Assembly (NCBI RefSeq): GCF_029891575.1
Contig: NZ_JARZHF010000002.1
Coordinates: 1-64,000 of the forward strand
Reading direction: 5' to 3'
DNA: 64,000 bases
DNA from: Salipaludibacillus daqingensis
Lineage (GTDB): Bacteria > Bacillota > Bacilli > Bacillales > Salisediminibacteriaceae
The notes below the pieces were generated by a model. That model saw only the letters and a list, made by a program, of their open reading frames with translations, had not been told where the DNA came from and did no database searches. Below, piece by piece: positions 30,202 through 39,173 of the stretch (its first letter is position 1; each line of letters opens with the position of its first letter). The position numbers and the translations under genes are program-made.

Positions 30202-30348
30202 TTAAAGCTGAAATAAAACCATATACAATACAAGAAAGCCAACACTTGCTGCCCCAGAAAATATTGTCATGTTACGATGTTTCTTTTTTACTCCAATGGC
30301 GAGCGAAATAATTGAAGCAACTAAAAGCAGTGTTATGAATATTTTCAT
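30202..30348 (-). CDS. Small membrane protein (48 residues)
   Basis: Encodes MKIFITLLLVASIISLAIGV, a short basic loop KKKHRN, then a second hydrophobic helix SGAASVGFLVLYMVLF. GGGGGGATAGGA lies directly upstream and TATAAT-like sequence at about 30391. A terminator follows. Not recognised; two-helix hairpin topology. Confidence 0.6.
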   Translation of the reverse strand: MKIFITLLLVASIISLAIGVKKKHRNMTIFSGAASVGFLVLYMVLFQL

Positions 30349-30639
30349 TCCTATCCCCCCGAAATTTTGAATTAACGCTAGTCTATCATTATAATATGCC
30401 GATTCGTCAAATTCACCTGCGGACTTATGGTAAATAACTTGCAGTCTGAATCCACGCTTCCCATCATCCCTGAATTATATTCATCATTACCTTCTAACTG
30501 CTCACGTTCCTCTTTAGTAATGGCTCATAGTCACATATTAATAAAAATGAGTATCCCATTACCTCAGAAAATGAATGAATCAAAAAAGCAGAAATCAGCT
30601 TTTTTGATCTTTTCTTCATCGACTAACGCTCCCTTTAGT

Positions 30640-31056
30640 TTAATATCTTTTTATTAAACGTCCCAAAAAATATCCAACTATGCATGTGAAGTAAAGGAAC
30701 AATATACTAAAAATACCTATACTTACGGATGGAGACAGCTCAAAGAAATATCTAATTGCTCCATATATTGGTATAGTCAAGAGAAAATTTGCAGGGTAGA
30801 AAAGAGGACCCAAAAGCATATAGTAACCTACTATATATATAAGTAAGCCTATACCCCAATATTTCGTGATGAATAAGGCAAAATTAACGTAATTTTGCTT
30901 TCCCATATATGCACTGTAAAAGAACATAATAATAACAAACAGTATTGAGGAAATTGCACCAATTAAAGTAGGTTCACTCTTCATTACATGAGTATCAAAA
31001 CTAATCCAACCAAAAATGGCACTAACAAATAAAATAAAAATTACGTGTTTATACAT
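30640..31056 (-). CDS. Four-helix membrane protein of unknown function
   Basis: A 138-residue hydrophobic protein with four predicted helices separated by short loops, ending GRLIKRY. No recognisable motif. GGGGGAGTT precedes the ATG. The shared promoter-like repeat lies 91 bp upstream. It is part of the accessory run of small membrane proteins. Confidence 0.65.
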   Translation of the reverse strand: MYKHVIFILFVSAIFGWISFDTHVMKSEPTLIGAISSILFVIIMFFYSAYMGKQNYVNFALFITKYWGIGLLIYIVGYYMLLGPLFYPANFLLTIPIYGAIRYFFELSPSVSIGIFSILFLYFTCIVGYFLGRLIKRY

Positions 31057-31146
31057 AACTCCCCCAGTTTACTTTTTAAAAAAAGTGGATATTTTTATTA
31101 ATCTCTCATTCCCCCTAAACTTGATAATGAGAACAACTCTAATTTA

Positions 31147-31174
31147 ATCTTAACATTTATTTCCTATTAATTAG
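31147..31174 (-). promoter_or_regulatory. Promoter-like repeat, copy 1
   Basis: Minus strand reads AATTAATAGGAAATAAA then TGTTAAGAT, an extended -10. A hairpin that may terminate the preceding GNAT gene lies just before it. 91 bp to the next start codon. Confidence 0.5.
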
Positions 31175-31238
31175 GTAGGTAAAGAGCAATCCTAATTAAT
31201 AAAACGCTTACTATAGTTTAAGTGAAAGGAACAACATA

Positions 31239-31955
31239 CTATATACAATATTCCAATGAGATAACCGAATTTTTGTTTTGAATGCACCCATTTGCTATCA
31301 TAATTTTTCTCATTGGAGTGTTATCAACTTTAGTTGCTCCAAGATAAGATTTTGCATTAAATTCGTTTTTTAGTCTATATAGCCCTACTAAATGAAGCTG
31401 TTGCCCTAACCCTTTTCGCAAATATTTTGGGTGCATACCTATCCAAAATATACGCCCTTCTTTATCCATATCGGGTTCTATATGAGGAAAAACTACTCCA
31501 ACAGGTTCATTTGTAACTAATACTGTAAACATATCATTTATTTGTGAGGGTAATTCTGTTTTCATACTCGTTAAGAAACTCTGTGTCTCGTTAAAACTCC
31601 TCCCCATTACCTCAGATAAAAAAGATATTGAGTAAGTATTATAAATCGACCATATTTCATAGTTTGGGACTGAGTTTGTATTAAGTTTTGTGAACTCCTT
31701 TGTAAAGATAACTCTTTCGCCAACAATTTTCATCTTCTCTTTTGTAAAACTTAATTTATCTAGAAGAGTTTTCGGACATTCAAACATTATTTTTTTCTCT
31801 TTTCTATTATTTGAATTAGTGATAAGCTCCTTTATTATTGTATCAACATCATTCGTATTAGTAACTTTATCCTCTAAAATTTCTAATATAATTTCGTTGT
31901 CATTTTTTATGTTATGTACGCCTACACTTTTTAGCTTTTTAAATATTTCATCCAT
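31239..31955 (-). CDS. GNAT-family N-acetyltransferase with N-terminal extension
   Basis: A 238-residue protein. Residues about 130-238 form a GNAT domain: VLVTNEPVGVVFPHIE, IFWIGMHPKYLRKGLGQQLH with the acetyl-CoA loop RKGLGQ, then a relaxed motif B with NTPMRKIMIANGC. The first 125 residues are not recognised and may be a second degenerate GNAT or substrate domain. GGAGG precedes the ATG. The substrate is unknown. Confidence 0.82.
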   Translation of the reverse strand: MDEIFKKLKSVGVHNIKNDNEIILEILEDKVTNTNDVDTIIKELITNSNNRKEKKIMFECPKTLLDKLSFTKEKMKIVGERVIFTKEFTKLNTNSVPNYEIWSIYNTYSISFLSEVMGRSFNETQSFLTSMKTELPSQINDMFTVLVTNEPVGVVFPHIEPDMDKEGRIFWIGMHPKYLRKGLGQQLHLVGLYRLKNEFNAKSYLGATKVDNTPMRKIMIANGCIQNKNSVISLEYCI

Positions 31956-32071
31956 AAAAATCCTCCGTCATATACTAGTTCTTACACTATTCTCCCCTTT
32001 AGCACTGCAATAGCACCAAAAACTTCTTAAAGTATTGCTACTCCGTTAGTTGAAGAAAAAAAATAACATAA

Positions 32072-32557
32072 TTATGAAATTACACTCCTAATTAATCTTT
32101 GCTTTAAGATATAATCTATAGAAAAGAATATAACAGCAAAGATTGAAAAAAGTAATGTAGAATAATTGAAAAATATTTCAATGAATGTAAGTTGTGTGAA
32201 AGGCGTTGATTGAATAATAACTCCATACGGCAGGATAAATGCAATTCCGAATAAAATATGAACCACGAGAGAAAAAACATTCGAGTATTTTTTCACTTTG
32301 AAACTAATCATATCCGAAATTACAGATAAAATAATTCCGTAAAAGAAAATAACAGGTACAACATGAGTCGAATATGCTAAAATTCCTATTACCCAACCTC
32401 CATCCACAGATGGAACAGGCACAACTATATTTAGAATTAGAACTGCAAGTATTGAAGTATATACAGCGACAATAATCTTTCTCATTCCATCTTCTCCAAG
32501 AGCAAATACAATAAATATTAAAACTACTAAACCCAAAATAAATAATGCATAATACAT
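32072..32557 (-). CDS. Five-helix membrane protein of unknown function
   Basis: A 161-residue integral membrane protein with about five helices and a short basic end KQRLIRSVIS. Not recognised. GAGGAGG lies upstream of the ATG. The promoter-like repeat is 91 bp upstream. Confidence 0.65.
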   Translation of the reverse strand: MYYALFILGLVVLIFIVFALGEDGMRKIIVAVYTSILAVLILNIVVPVPSVDGGWVIGILAYSTHVVPVIFFYGIILSVISDMISFKVKKYSNVFSLVVHILFGIAFILPYGVIIQSTPFTQLTFIEIFFNYSTLLFSIFAVIFFSIDYILKQRLIRSVIS

Positions 32558-32647
32558 GGAATTCCTCCTCTTTATTTGAACATATAAGAAGTTCTCTTAT
32601 TGAACTCTTCTCCCCCAATACTTGAAGAACAACCGTCCTCAAAATTA

Positions 32648-32676
32648 ATCTTAACATTTATTTCCTTTTAATTGGA
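32648..32676 (-). promoter_or_regulatory. Promoter-like repeat, copy 2
   Basis: Minus strand reads CCAATTAAAAGGAAATAAA then TGTTAAGAT. It directly follows a GCATTTCTT/AAGGAATGC hairpin with TTTTTTC (32682-32711), so a terminator and a promoter are joined. Confidence 0.55.
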
Positions 32677-32745
32677 TAAGAAAAAAGCATTCCTTATTAA
32701 AGAAATGCACTCCCGTTTCTTTAAGTACAAGTATTCACAATAGGC

Positions 32746-33066
32746 TTAGTCTTCGGAGTCGCCAATTATTTGAAAGCCACTCTGGAAAGTTATAATATCC
32801 ACTTTATTACCGTTTTTCTCAAATGTTTTTAGACCCCCCATTTGGTCAACTTCTTTCCAACCTTTAAGTTTAATTTGCTGAAGGTATAGCCTGTTTATGC
32901 CTATAAAACTATAAGAAATACTCTGGTCAGAATGAATTTCTTCTACTTTTGCATTTAATGGAACTGGAAAGTCATTAACATCTGATGACTTTACTGTACC
33001 GAAGCCGACTCCTATAACTAAAGAAATTAACCCAATTATTAATAAAATCAATGTTTTCTTTTTCAT
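32746..33066 (-). CDS. Membrane-anchored or secreted protein of unknown function
   Basis: A 106-residue protein with an N-terminal hydrophobic helix (residues 5-25) and an outside domain of about 80 residues containing GWKEVDQMGGLKTFEKNG. No lipobox. AAAAAGGGGG precedes the ATG at 33066. Not recognised; possibly a small periplasmic-side accessory protein. Confidence 0.6.
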   Translation of the reverse strand: MKKKTLILLIIGLISLVIGVGFGTVKSSDVNDFPVPLNAKVEEIHSDQSISYSFIGINRLYLQQIKLKGWKEVDQMGGLKTFEKNGNKVDIITFQSGFQIIGDSED

Positions 33067-33250
33067 TTAATAAAAACCCCCTTTTTATTATAGACAATTG
33101 AACTAATCTCCCCTTTAGCGCCGCATCAGTACCAAAGGCTTCTTAAACTATTGCACCCGTTTGTTTAAGTACATTACTTCACAATAGGTTATTCTTTCTT
33201 TTCATTCTTTTTCCATTTTGTATAATTGTAAATGATGAAAGGGGCACACC

Positions 33251-33282
33251 AAAAAGCGCTTGAGTGCTCCAAGCGCTTTTTT
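33251..33282. terminator. Strong bidirectional terminator
   Basis: AAAAAGCGCTTG pairs with CAAGCGCTTTTT across a 7 nt loop. It lies 106 nt after the stop at 33388 and probably ends the two-gene unit 34592-33388. Confidence 0.8.
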
Positions 33283-33387
33283 CGTTTAAAATGCCGTATT
33301 AAAGAGTTGTTTCTGCTTATGACTAACGAACAAATACATCCTTTGTTTTTCTTCTTAATTCCCTTACCCAAATCTAAAAGGAAGGAT

Positions 33388-33696
33388 TTATATAAGGGAA
33401 ATATAATACGCAATCAGACCTGTGAGTGCCAGTAAAACAGTACCCATAAAGAGTCTTTTTCTCTCAAAATGGACAAACCCCATTGAAAGGAGAGAGAGTA
33501 AACTAACGAAAAGCAAATAAGTTGGCTCTTCTGACCCGCTATATTGGGTAGGGAGATAAAGTAGAATGATAATAGAGAATGGAATGAGCATTTTTAAAAA
33601 ATTCTCCTGCTTTTTCTTCTCACTTTTACGTCTGACAAAGAGATAGGTTATGAAGACAACGGCAACCATTATAATACTGTAGCTTATTCCAGACAT
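33388..33696 (-). CDS. Three-helix membrane protein of unknown function
   Basis: A 102-residue protein with helices at about 3-20, 35-50 and 62-75 plus a final hydrophobic stretch. RRKSEKKKQENF forms a basic cytoplasmic loop. It begins 24 bp after the secreted protein gene on the same strand, so the pair is probably an operon. A decayed copy lies at 35292-35408. Confidence 0.65.
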   Translation of the reverse strand: MSGISYSIIMVAVVFITYLFVRRKSEKKKQENFLKMLIPFSIIILLYLPTQYSGSEEPTYLLFVSLLSLLSMGFVHFERKRLFMGTVLLALTGLIAYYISLI

Positions 33697-33719
33697 CGTT
33701 TAATCCCCCCTGCTTTTAA

Positions 33720-34592
33720 TTATTGGAGTGGATCATTAAAGGCCTTTGACCTGGCTTCAAGAAACCAGTAATTGGCGTCCAGTCTCCGGTCCCCGATATC
33801 TATTAGGGTATCAATAACATTGTAAGAGTAAATGCCTGCGGCAATTAAAACAGCAGGGGTTAAATAACCCGCAGTTCCTAAAATAATTCCTGCAGCCAAG
33901 GAAATAATCTCCTGAGAGGTAATGGTTGTCAGCGTACTTACATCATCGGATATTCGGTCTACTACATTACGAAATTCCACCAGCTCTACATCAGTGTTAT
34001 CTGTATATCTTAATTCCAGCTCAGTAGTAGTCGCAAAACCATCCCAGATGAGCCAATCATCTCCACTGTACTCATAAAATGCCCCAATAAATCCAGTAGA
34101 ATTGGAACCCACGGTTTGAACGACATTGGATAACGGCTCACCACTGGATAAGTATAACTCCTCATAGTCTTCTAAAGGGTCCGATTCAATAAGAAGGGCA
34201 CCTTCACAGAAATTACCAGTAGGATCATCACAAGGGAGTGGCACCGGACCTGGGACTTCCCCCTCTTTAGGCTTATTGGGATCTACATAACGAATCAGCA
34301 TCGGAAATTCATCACTGTCCTGTTTACTAATGAAAATCAAATCATTACTTACGCTGTAATCAATATTGTAGCTTCCATTATCAATAGTATCAAACACTAA
34401 CGTTCTACCTGAAGAATTGTTTTTGCTCATTGTAATACTTGAGCCGTTCACTAATTCTGTAGGCAACCCTAATTCAAAAAGGTACTCCTCAATTTCACCT
34501 TCAGTAGACGCTCCAGCATACGCAAAACTTGTGGAAAAAATAATACTAAAGCTCAATAGAAATACCAATACATTAAACACCTGCTTTTTCAC
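33720..34592 (-). CDS. Secreted protein of unknown function with a C-terminal hydrophobic helix
   Basis: A 290-residue exported protein. Residues 1-25 are a signal peptide (cut near AYAG). The middle is acidic with two cysteines in PCDDPTGNFCEG that could form a disulphide. Residues about 228-262 are a glycine- and alanine-rich hydrophobic hairpin (SLAAGIILGTAGY, then AVLIAAGIYSY). This architecture recalls secreted pore-forming peptides or membrane-anchored surface proteins, but no family is recognised. GTG at 34592 follows AAGGAGG; an ATG two codons earlier sits too close to it. The small membrane protein after it could be a partner or immunity-type protein; this is inference. Confidence 0.6.
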   Translation of the reverse strand: MKKQVFNVLVFLLSFSIIFSTSFAYAGASTEGEIEEYLFELGLPTELVNGSSITMSKNNSSGRTLVFDTIDNGSYNIDYSVSNDLIFISKQDSDEFPMLIRYVDPNKPKEGEVPGPVPLPCDDPTGNFCEGALLIESDPLEDYEELYLSSGEPLSNVVQTVGSNSTGFIGAFYEYSGDDWLIWDGFATTTELELRYTDNTDVELVEFRNVVDRISDDVSTLTTITSQEIISLAAGIILGTAGYLTPAVLIAAGIYSYNVIDTLIDIGDRRLDANYWFLEARSKAFNDPLQ

Positions 34593-35291
34593 ACACATCC
34601 CTCCTTAAAATTGGTAATATATGAAACTATATTCCAACCTTCTATTTCCTTTAGATGATAATTTAAAACATATTTATCCATATTGCGATTATTTTCCTAT
34701 AATAAGGAAATAAACTTAATTCAAAAGTCCTTCATATAAGACTCTCTGTCACTATGGTCAGGTACATTGGATGGTTTTTGATGGATAACTCCTTAAGTGA
34801 GTTAAACCTTCATAATGTTAAGCACAATCCATATAAGTAGTAGGGAGGAACGCTAAAGCCCTCTGAAAAAACCTTTATAAATAGTACTAAGAAAATAACG
34901 AAACTTGAAAAACAATTCTTAAAAAACATGGTCTGCAATTCGAATAAATGGGATTATCTTTACTTTATTATTCGAGCGCCTTCTTTTTGTAGACAATGAT
35001 AGTCATTACCAATAAAAAAAGCCCTCAAAAAAAGATCCTGACAACACAAAATAACTATGAAGAGTATCTCACCAACTGATTTATAGAATATCACATGGAA
35101 TTAAAAAAAGAGCAAATTAGCGCTAACACAATATTTTCAGTGATGGTTTACGGACTTAAAGGCTAGTCCATCAGCCCTCCACATACCAGAACAAAATAAT
35201 TACCAACTATTGATGGATCGTACCCATTGTCAGCCCATCATGTGATAAACTCAAGTACCAATAATTCCGGAAACATGTCAATAAACTTGGT
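34593..35291. other. Gene-free region
   Basis: About 700 bp of AT-rich sequence with many stops in all frames. No feature supported. Confidence 0.4.
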
Positions 35292-35408
35292 GAATTGAGG
35301 AGGGAGGTAGAGAAGAATGAAAATAAATAGTGGAATGAGCACCTAAAAAAATATACCTTCTTCTTATTATTATTTTTACGTCTGATAAAGATATTCCAGA
35401 CATCCCCT
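35292..35408 (-). pseudogene. Decayed duplicate of the 33388-33696 gene
   Basis: Nucleotide similarity to 33541-33696 is visible: the blocks GTGGAATGAGCA, TTTTTACGTCTGA and TTCCAGACATC occur in the same order, with about 55 bp missing between the last two. No continuous frame remains. Confidence 0.6.
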
Positions 35409-35626
35409 GTTGCCACCGATCCATTACCTCTAACTAATAGCATTGTGTCTGATAACTACAAGCTTTGTGGCATATTCTTTCTGTGACCGACTTAAAGGGA
35501 TAAATAATTCGATAAAGCACTTCTTATGAGGTGCTGTTTTGTAGTGAGATTCAAGGTATCCGATAGAAAATTAGGGGAAGCGATTAAAAAGGAGTTGACA
35601 TTTTGTCTTTATGGAAGTTTCTTTTG

Positions 35627-35725
35627 CTAGGAGTCTTCCTTTTTCATTCTATATAAAGAAGCGAAAAGAACCTTTACTCCCCACAATATTAGTAAAGCCC
35701 CTATAACTATGTTCACTTCACTCAT
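35627..35725 (-). CDS. Possible 32-residue single-helix membrane peptide
   Basis: Reads MSEVNIVIGALLILWGVKVL followed by FASLYRMKKEDS. One hydrophobic helix then a positive end. AAAGGAAG is very close to the ATG; the GTG four codons in is better spaced. Not recognised. Confidence 0.4.
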   Translation of the reverse strand: MSEVNIVIGALLILWGVKVLFASLYRMKKEDS

Positions 35726-36233
35726 CTTCCTTTTATTGGATTTTACCATGAAAACGAGTTTACTCTTTTACAAACCTCCCCTTTAGTTTAAGTGAAATAC
35801 TTCACAAAATCTTATATTTTCTATTATCATATTAACATAAATTTTCCAATTCATTATCAAAAACCTAGGAACTACTCTTCAACAATTCTTTTGCTGAAAA
35901 TCTCCTAAGTTTTTATTTTACTTTATTCTATCTATTGAACAACCCTAAATGAACAATTCAACAGCCTGGTATTACTGCCTTCTTGTTTGTTCATTTGAGG
36001 TATACCCTAAACTAATTAAAAAGTAAGAAGCTCTATAAATTAAATTAGATTTATCTTTAAATCATAAAGACTTTCTATATGGTTCTTGTTAACAGTTTCG
36101 CGAATGCCTAAGTTATCATCCACCAAATTAAAAATGTTCATCTGAATAATTTCCATACACTTCAAAAATTCGAAGTGTGCGTTTACTTATAGTAAATTTA
36201 TAAAATACGAGAATTAGCCTAGCAATCTAACAA
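35726..36233. other. Gene-free region
   Basis: About 500 bp. Contains CTCCCCTTTAGTTTAAGTGA at 35779-35798, one of the recurrent intergenic motifs. No gene seen. Confidence 0.4.
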
Positions 36234-36260
36234 AAAACGACCAGATCATCTGGTCGTTTT
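36234..36260 (-). terminator. Terminator of the Na/Pi transporter gene
   Basis: AAAACGACCAGAT pairs with ATCTGGTCGTTTT across one base. Confidence 0.85.
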
Positions 36261-36265
36261 CTTTA

Positions 36266-37894
36266 TCAATTTTCTCCTATTACTGCTTCAGCAATATTTA
36301 CTGCATGGTCTCCTACACGTTCTAAGTTGCTAATAATATCGACGTAAATAATCCCTGCAGAACCTGTACATTTATTTTCATTTAATCGCAAAATATGCTT
36401 TTTGCGCAGGTCACGCTCCATTTTGTCAATTTTTTCTTCCTTTTCTAGGACAGACTTTGCTTCTTCTAAATCTTCTGTGTCTAACGCTCTGATTGCTTGT
36501 CTAAGCGTCGAGACTGTTAACTCGAACATGTCATCTAAGTCCGTGTTCGCTAATTCAGAAAACGTCACTTTATTCGTAATTTGGTTTTCAATCAGTTCCA
36601 TGATATTTTCCATATGATCACCAATGCGTTCTAAGTCTCTAATCGTGTTCATTAACGTATGGTGTGATTTTGAGTCTTGATCAGACATAGAATGAGACGA
36701 TACTTGAACGAGATAATTAGTAATTTTTTTATCTAAATTATTAATTCCGTCTTCATATTGTGGGATCATTTCTCTGTGTTTTTTTCCATGAGTTTTATAA
36801 TATTGGTAAACTTCTTCGAGTCCTTTTTCTGATAATTCTGCCATACGTAGAACTTCTTTTTTCCCTTGTCCAATAGCTAATGCTGGTGATTGTCGAATAA
36901 ATTGTTCGTCTAAATGCATGGCTTTATAGGCAATGGCAGAATCTTGTCCTGGAATTATTTTTACGGCTAACCAGGCTAGAACAGCAATAAATGGTAATTG
37001 AATAAGCGCATTCGATACGTTGAAAATTCCGTGAGCAAATGCAATCGTCATTTCCGGATTTAAATTCAAAGAATCTCGAATGAACTCCACTAAGATAGTA
37101 AAAGGTCTTAGTAATAATAATACAATCATTGTTCCTATTAGGTTAAATATGACGTGAGTTAACGCTGCACGTTTTGCAGCAATAGATGCTCCTACAGCTG
37201 CGATAACAGCAGTGATTGTCGTTCCAATATTGTCACCAAATAGAACAGGTAATGCTGCATCCAAATCCATTAATCCTTGCCCAAACAGTGTTTGAAGTAG
37301 ACCGATAGCTGCTGACGAACTTTGAACAGCTACGGTGAAGAGAGTTCCAATAAGAACACCCAATAATGGGTTGTCACTCATGCTTACTGTTAAATCAGCA
37401 AAAGCTTGAACATCCCGTAGTGGACTTAGACCATCGCCCATAAAATTAAGACCTAAAAATAGAGCTCCAAAACCAAAAATAACTTGTCCGTAATTGTTGA
37501 CCTTTGTATTTTTAAAGAAGAAAATTAAAAATGTTCCTACAGCAACAATCGGTAACGCATAGGCAGAAATCTTAATTCCGATAATAAACGCAGTTACTGT
37601 CGTCCCTATATTCGCTCCGATAATAACTCCGATTGCTTGCTTTAATGTCATAAATCCAGCATTCACAAGTCCAATAGTTAGAACCGTTGTACCAGTACTT
37701 GTTTGTAGTAAGATGGTTACAAATATACCAGAAATAACACCCATAATTGGGTTTGTTGTGAAACGGTCAAGAAGATCCCTAAGGCCATCCCCTGCTACTT
37801 TTTGAAGGCCATCTCCTAAATATTTAATTCCGAATAGAAAGATTCCTAATCCACCAAAAAACATAAACAGTAATTCCTGTAAGTCCACTTCCAT
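36266..37894 (-). CDS. Na+/phosphate cotransporter family protein with PhoU-like domain
   Basis: A 542-residue transporter. Two inverted Na/Pi repeats are marked by LLQTSTGTTVLTIGL near residue 61 and VQSSSAAIGLLQ near residue 190. About eight helices are followed by a C-terminal cytoplasmic PhoU-like helical domain (residues about 350-540) with RDLERIGDHMENI and NLERVGDHAVNIAE. It resembles YjbB/NptA proteins that move phosphate, with direction depending on context. ATG at 37894 preferred over TTG at 37897. Single gene with terminator. Confidence 0.9.
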   Translation of the reverse strand: MEVDLQELLFMFFGGLGIFLFGIKYLGDGLQKVAGDGLRDLLDRFTTNPIMGVISGIFVTILLQTSTGTTVLTIGLVNAGFMTLKQAIGVIIGANIGTTVTAFIIGIKISAYALPIVAVGTFLIFFFKNTKVNNYGQVIFGFGALFLGLNFMGDGLSPLRDVQAFADLTVSMSDNPLLGVLIGTLFTVAVQSSSAAIGLLQTLFGQGLMDLDAALPVLFGDNIGTTITAVIAAVGASIAAKRAALTHVIFNLIGTMIVLLLLRPFTILVEFIRDSLNLNPEMTIAFAHGIFNVSNALIQLPFIAVLAWLAVKIIPGQDSAIAYKAMHLDEQFIRQSPALAIGQGKKEVLRMAELSEKGLEEVYQYYKTHGKKHREMIPQYEDGINNLDKKITNYLVQVSSHSMSDQDSKSHHTLMNTIRDLERIGDHMENIMELIENQITNKVTFSELANTDLDDMFELTVSTLRQAIRALDTEDLEEAKSVLEKEEKIDKMERDLRKKHILRLNENKCTGSAGIIYVDIISNLERVGDHAVNIAEAVIGEN

Positions 37895-38020
37895 CAACCC
37901 TTCCCTATAACACTCAACTGCACTTTCATAGTATAAAATGTAAATATCATTGAAAATAGATGATTTCTGTTAATTTTTTGTAAAGGTTTTGTAAATTTTA
38001 TTTGTTACTTATGAATTAAA

Positions 38021-38058
38021 AAGCTAACCACTTGTCGATTTCGATAAGTGGTTAGCTT
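38021..38058 (-). terminator. Terminator of the ZIP transporter gene
   Basis: AAGCTAACCACTTGTCGA pairs with TCGATAAGTGGTTAGCTT with one wobble. Confidence 0.85.
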
Positions 38059-38078
38059 CTTGTTGGTTTTTCTCCGTT

Positions 38079-38906
38079 TTATCCTAGAGCCACATCCAAG
38101 ATCATCATGACTACAAATCCGATCATTAAACTCATCGATGCTAAGTCTTTGTTTCCATTTTCGTGTGAACTTGGAATAACCTCTTCTACAACCACAAAAA
38201 TCATTGCACCTGCTGCAAAACTTAACGCATAAGGTAATAATGGTTGCATTAATGTCACTAATAACACACCAATGACAGCAGAAATTGGCTCTACCATTCC
38301 TGAGAATTGTCCATAGAAGAAACTTTTTCGACGAGATACCCCTTCTCTTCGTAGTGGCATCGATACAGCAGTACCCTCAGGTAAATTTTGAATACCGATC
38401 CCTATCGCTAATGCAATCGCTCCCGTTAACGAAGCTGAAGGATATCCTGCAGCAACTGCACCAAATGCAACACCAATGGCAAGTCCCTCTGGTATGTTGT
38501 GTAATGTAATCGCAAGCACAAGTAGCGTGCTCCGTCTTTTCTTCTCTGGATTCATTCCTTCTGCATCTTTTAATGGAGCATTCGGGTGTAAATGAGGGAT
38601 CACTTTGTCAATACTCCAAAGGAATACTCCACCTAGTAAAAAACCTATAGCAGCAGGGAACCAATTTGGCAAAGGTCCCATCTCTCCCATCTCAATAGCT
38701 GGGGATAGAAGAGACCAAAAACTTGCTGCAATCATAACTCCTCCAGCGAAGCCTAGCATCCCATCAAAAAACTTTAAATTGATTGTTTTGGTTGTGAAAA
38801 CTAATGCTGCTCCAAGTGCCGTCATTCCCCATGTAAATAACGTAAAAATAATTGCTTGCGTCATTGGTTCTAATGTAGCAATATACTCAATCACGTATTT
38901 TTCCAC
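38079..38906 (-). CDS. ZIP-family divalent metal transporter (ZupT-like)
   Basis: A 275-residue eight-helix ZIP protein. Helix IV contains HNIPEGLAIGVAFG near residue 136 and helix V NLPEGTAVSMPLRREG near residue 173; the His and Glu of the first form the metal site. A His-rich loop HLHPNAP precedes helix III. It imports zinc or other divalent metals. GGTGGAAAA precedes the ATG. No Fur or Zur box was recognised in the upstream 260 bp. Confidence 0.92.
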   Translation of the reverse strand: MEKYVIEYIATLEPMTQAIIFTLFTWGMTALGAALVFTTKTINLKFFDGMLGFAGGVMIAASFWSLLSPAIEMGEMGPLPNWFPAAIGFLLGGVFLWSIDKVIPHLHPNAPLKDAEGMNPEKKRRSTLLVLAITLHNIPEGLAIGVAFGAVAAGYPSASLTGAIALAIGIGIQNLPEGTAVSMPLRREGVSRRKSFFYGQFSGMVEPISAVIGVLLVTLMQPLLPYALSFAAGAMIFVVVEEVIPSSHENGNKDLASMSLMIGFVVMMILDVALG

Positions 38907-39005
38907 CTTTCACTTCTCGCGCTCAACCCGAATTATTAGTTTATCCGTTTATAACATCATAAAAGGCATTATCGTTTAGAATATTATACCAAACGTTTGC
39001 CGTGT

Positions 39006-39016
39006 GGGGACGGTTC
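39006..39016 (+). repeat. REP-like core, copy at 39.0 kb
   Basis: GGGGACGGTTC flanked by GTGT and GCGCG. The only copy outside 50-62 kb. Confidence 0.5.
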
Positions 39017-39173
39017 GCGCGTATCAGTCTATGATTTATATAATACCCGAAAGGTATTTACAAGGTTACTATTGTAGAAAAGTATACTCCAATTTAATCA
39101 ATTTCTATTGTAATCCCTTCCTATATACGTTAGCTTTACCATACGACGATAGATATAGGAAAGGAGTGAGGTA

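Noticed and set aside
30427-30657. A 76-codon open frame on the plus strand
   Set aside because: No ribosome site, low-complexity composition and overlap with the end of the four-helix protein gene.
35207-35443. A 78-codon open frame on the minus strand
   Set aside because: It runs through the decayed duplicate and has no ribosome site or protein-like composition.
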